8,474 bases of DNA from Bacteroidota bacterium (GTDB lineage: Bacteria > Bacteroidota > Bacteroidia > Bacteroidales > VadinHA17). The stretch covers positions 1 through 8,474 of the forward strand of contig JAKLFN010000089.1 in assembly GCA_022711195.1 (NCBI GenBank). The letters are read 5' to 3'. Every line of letters begins with the position of its first letter. Position 1 is the stretch's first letter. Below the pieces are notes generated by a model that saw only the letters and a program-made list of their open reading frames with translations, was not told the origin of the DNA and searched no databases. Of the stretch, positions 7,159 to 8,474 are shown in pieces. A program made the translations under genes and the position numbers.

Positions 7159-8265
7159 TTATTTCTGTATCTCCAGGAGTTCCAGGAACTGGTTCATGAA
7201 GAATGTGTTATCATGTATTCCTGAGAATTTCTCCGCTCCGGGGCCAAAAGAAAAGATTGGTACCATAATGCCGGAATGACCCCCTTTCTCATTGAATCCT
7301 GCCGTAACTTTCTTTTGTTCAATGTTACCTCCTGAAAGGTACATGCCCCCTGTCTCGTGATCGGCAGTGACAACAACGAGGGTCTCACCATTCTTTACGG
7401 CAAAATCCTTAGCAACGCCGACAGCGCTGTCGAGGTCGAGGACTTCTGAAATAGTATAATTAAGATCTTTTTCAGAGGCTGCCCAGTCGATCATTGAGCC
7501 TTCGACCATAAGAAAGAAACCGTCGTTATCGCGGCTGAGAGTCTCAATAGCTTTCCTGGTCATTTCCGCAAGCATTCCCTGGCGTCCATCCGACGCCTTC
7601 GGCATATCTTTCTTTGCCAGTAGTCCTGCAATTTTCGGCGCCCCCGAATTCTTCAGATCATCGATATTATAAACAACATCATAACCTAGCTCTTTTAAAT
7701 TGACAGCGAGATCTTTTCCATCCTTTCTGTTACGAAAATAATCTTCTCCGCCACCAATGAATACATCGGCATTCCCTTTCAGAAAATCGAGCGCGATCTC
7801 TTCAAAATTTGCTCTTTTAACATTATGTGCTACAAATGCTGCAGGGGTGGCATGAGTGATCTGACAGGTACTTATGACACCGTTTGACAATCCGTGGTCA
7901 TGAAGGATTTCAGTTATTGAGACCAGCCGGGTTGAATCGGGTCCTGTTCCGATCATTCCGTTTCTTGTTTTTACTCCGCAGGCAATTGCTGTGGCTCCTG
8001 CTCCTGAGTCAGTTATATAGTTATTGGCAGACCATGTCTTGCTGAATCCTGTATATGGGAACGATTCAATTACGAGAGGATTTTTGCTGGCTGTCATGGC
8101 TGCATAAACGTGAGCGGCACCCATCCCGTCACCGATAAAAAGAATAATGTTCCTGACTGCAGGTTTCTTAATATCTGTTCGGGCAGTTTCTGTAACCGAA
8201 CAACCTGAAACAAAAAATAATATCACTGGAATTACCGTGAAAGCTGATTTGATTTTTCTGATCAT
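7159..8265 (-). CDS. Alkaline phosphatase (PhoA family) lipoprotein lacking one Zn-ligand His
   Basis: This 368-aa periplasmic or surface phosphomonoesterase releases inorganic phosphate from organic phosphates. I start it at the ATG at 8263-8265 because that gives MIRKIK, a hydrophobic core and the lipobox VSGC with Cys22, a lipoprotein signal. The upstream ATG (8305-8307) would add 14 residues (MIIFDSHKHVKLYS) unlike a signal peptide and would lie upstream of the predicted promoter start. Motifs numbered from this start: LFIGDGMG (Asp46), TDSGAGATA (nucleophile Ser87), THATPAAF (His138 and Thr140, matching E. coli 153 and 155), VEGSMIDW (Glu255, Asp260), VTADHETGG (Asp302, His303) and GGHSG (His330). 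The residue matching E. coli Zn1 ligand His331 is Ser264, in an ungapped 25-residue match from EG to DLD. All other metal ligands are present. It is the first gene of a probable four-gene operon. I saw no Pho-box, and none is well defined for this phylum. Confidence 0.9.
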   Translation of the reverse strand: MIRKIKSAFTVIPVILFFVSGCSVTETARTDIKKPAVRNIILFIGDGMGAAHVYAAMTASKNPLVIESFPYTGFSKTWSANNYITDSGAGATAIACGVKTRNGMIGTGPDSTRLVSITEILHDHGLSNGVISTCQITHATPAAFVAHNVKRANFEEIALDFLKGNADVFIGGGEDYFRNRKDGKDLAVNLKELGYDVVYNIDDLKNSGAPKIAGLLAKKDMPKASDGRQGMLAEMTRKAIETLSRDNDGFFLMVEGSMIDWAASEKDLNYTISEVLDLDSAVGVAKDFAVKNGETLVVVTADHETGGMYLSGGNIEQKKVTAGFNEKGGHSGIMVPIFSFGPGAEKFSGIHDNTFFMNQFLELLEIQK

Positions 8266-8294
8266 AGAATATAACTTAACGTGTTTATGGGAAT

Positions 8295-8324
8295 CAAAAA
8301 TAATCAAGTTACGATTTCTGAAAA
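8295..8324 (-). promoter_or_regulatory. Probable Bacteroidota-type promoter for the phosphatase operon
   Basis: On the minus strand TATTTTTG (8302-8295) matches the Bacteroidota -7 consensus TAnnTTTG exactly. A TTTTC stretch (8324-8320), 17-18 bases upstream, is only an approximate -33 (TTTG/TTG) element. Transcription would start near 8288, leaving a leader of about 22 bases before the ATG at 8265. The surrounding region (8266-8400) is AT-rich and has no gene. The box is exact but short, and the -33 element is weak, so this is a tentative call. Confidence 0.4.
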
Positions 8325-8403
8325 GTTATAAATGATAATGTTACGAAATATTAATCTTTTTTAAGAGTATCAGGAATGTTTAATAATGAATCGCATGACG
8401 CTT

Positions 8404-8473
8404 GAAAATCAATTGTTTTACCCCATCCCCAGGGGGAGTCAATTGATTTTCTTCGCTCCCCCTGGGGCCGGGG
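8404..8473. repeat. Two interleaved inverted repeats (palindromic, REP-like element), truncated by window edge
   Basis: Arm A, GAAAATCAATTG (8404-8415), is a perfect 12-base inverted match to A' (8440-8451). Arm B, CCCCATCCCCAGGGGGAG (8421-8438), matches the reverse complement of B' (8456-8473) at 16 of 18 bases; the two mismatches are adjacent (AT against GG). The order is A-B-A'-B', so the two hairpins overlap and cannot both form as simple stem-loops. The B/B' pair with its 17-base loop gives a very GC-rich hairpin in an otherwise AT-rich stretch. Such CCCCAGGGGG palindromes look like the interspersed intergenic repeats I recall from Bacteroidota genomes. It could instead be a terminator for a gene beyond 8474. 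It lies about 140 bases upstream of the phosphatase start codon. Confidence 0.7.
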
Positions 8474-8474
8474 T

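Noticed and set aside
8266..8307. Longer phosphatase form starting at the ATG at 8305-8307
   Set aside because: The extra 14 residues (rich in His, Asp and Lys) would precede a good lipoprotein signal peptide, and the predicted transcription start near 8288 lies downstream of this ATG.

Overview
The window looks like a chromosomal piece of a member of the Bacteroidota, probably an environmental Bacteroidales-type lineage. The signs are a DUF5686 outer-membrane protein with an N-terminal carboxypeptidase-regulatory-like domain, a DUF4412-type secreted protein, a zinc-ribbon/DUF6320-like membrane protein, and a promoter whose -7 box fits the Bacteroidota consensus TAnnTTTG. I see no tRNA, rRNA, CRISPR array, transposase or prophage gene.

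Layout. Bases 1-479 hold the 3' end of a plus-strand adenylate-forming ligase of the Aas (acyl-ACP/phospholipid acyltransferase) type, cut by the window edge. Everything else runs on the minus strand. Read in the direction of transcription (right to left), the order is: a palindromic repeat at the right edge (8404-8473), a probable promoter (8295-8324), an alkaline phosphatase lipoprotein (8265-7159), a DUF5686 outer-membrane protein (7143-4582), a plant-type GH10 glycoside hydrolase (4558-3290), a DUF4412-like secreted protein (3275-2577), a condensation-fold/alcohol-acetyltransferase-like protein (about 2495-1197), and a six-TM zinc-ribbon protein (1186-488). The last gene converges on the ligase with only 8 bases between the two stop codons.

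How the genes may work together. The first four minus-strand genes are separated by 15, 23 and 14 bases and probably form one envelope/export operon: all four products carry export signals, but I see no single pathway that unites them. The acyltransferase-like gene and the zinc-ribbon gene are 10 bases apart and form a second pair. With the convergent Aas-type ligase they suggest a small lipid or acyl-transfer neighbourhood, which is inference from fold and context.

Points most worth a second look: (1) the alkaline phosphatase has Ser where the family's Zn1-ligand His (E. coli H331) should be; (2) the acyltransferase-like gene has its conserved N-terminal motif upstream of its first ATG, with no ATG, GTG or TTG available in frame; (3) the GH10 enzyme resembles the plant-type subfamily; (4) two pairs of inverted repeats are interleaved (A-B-A'-B') at the right edge.
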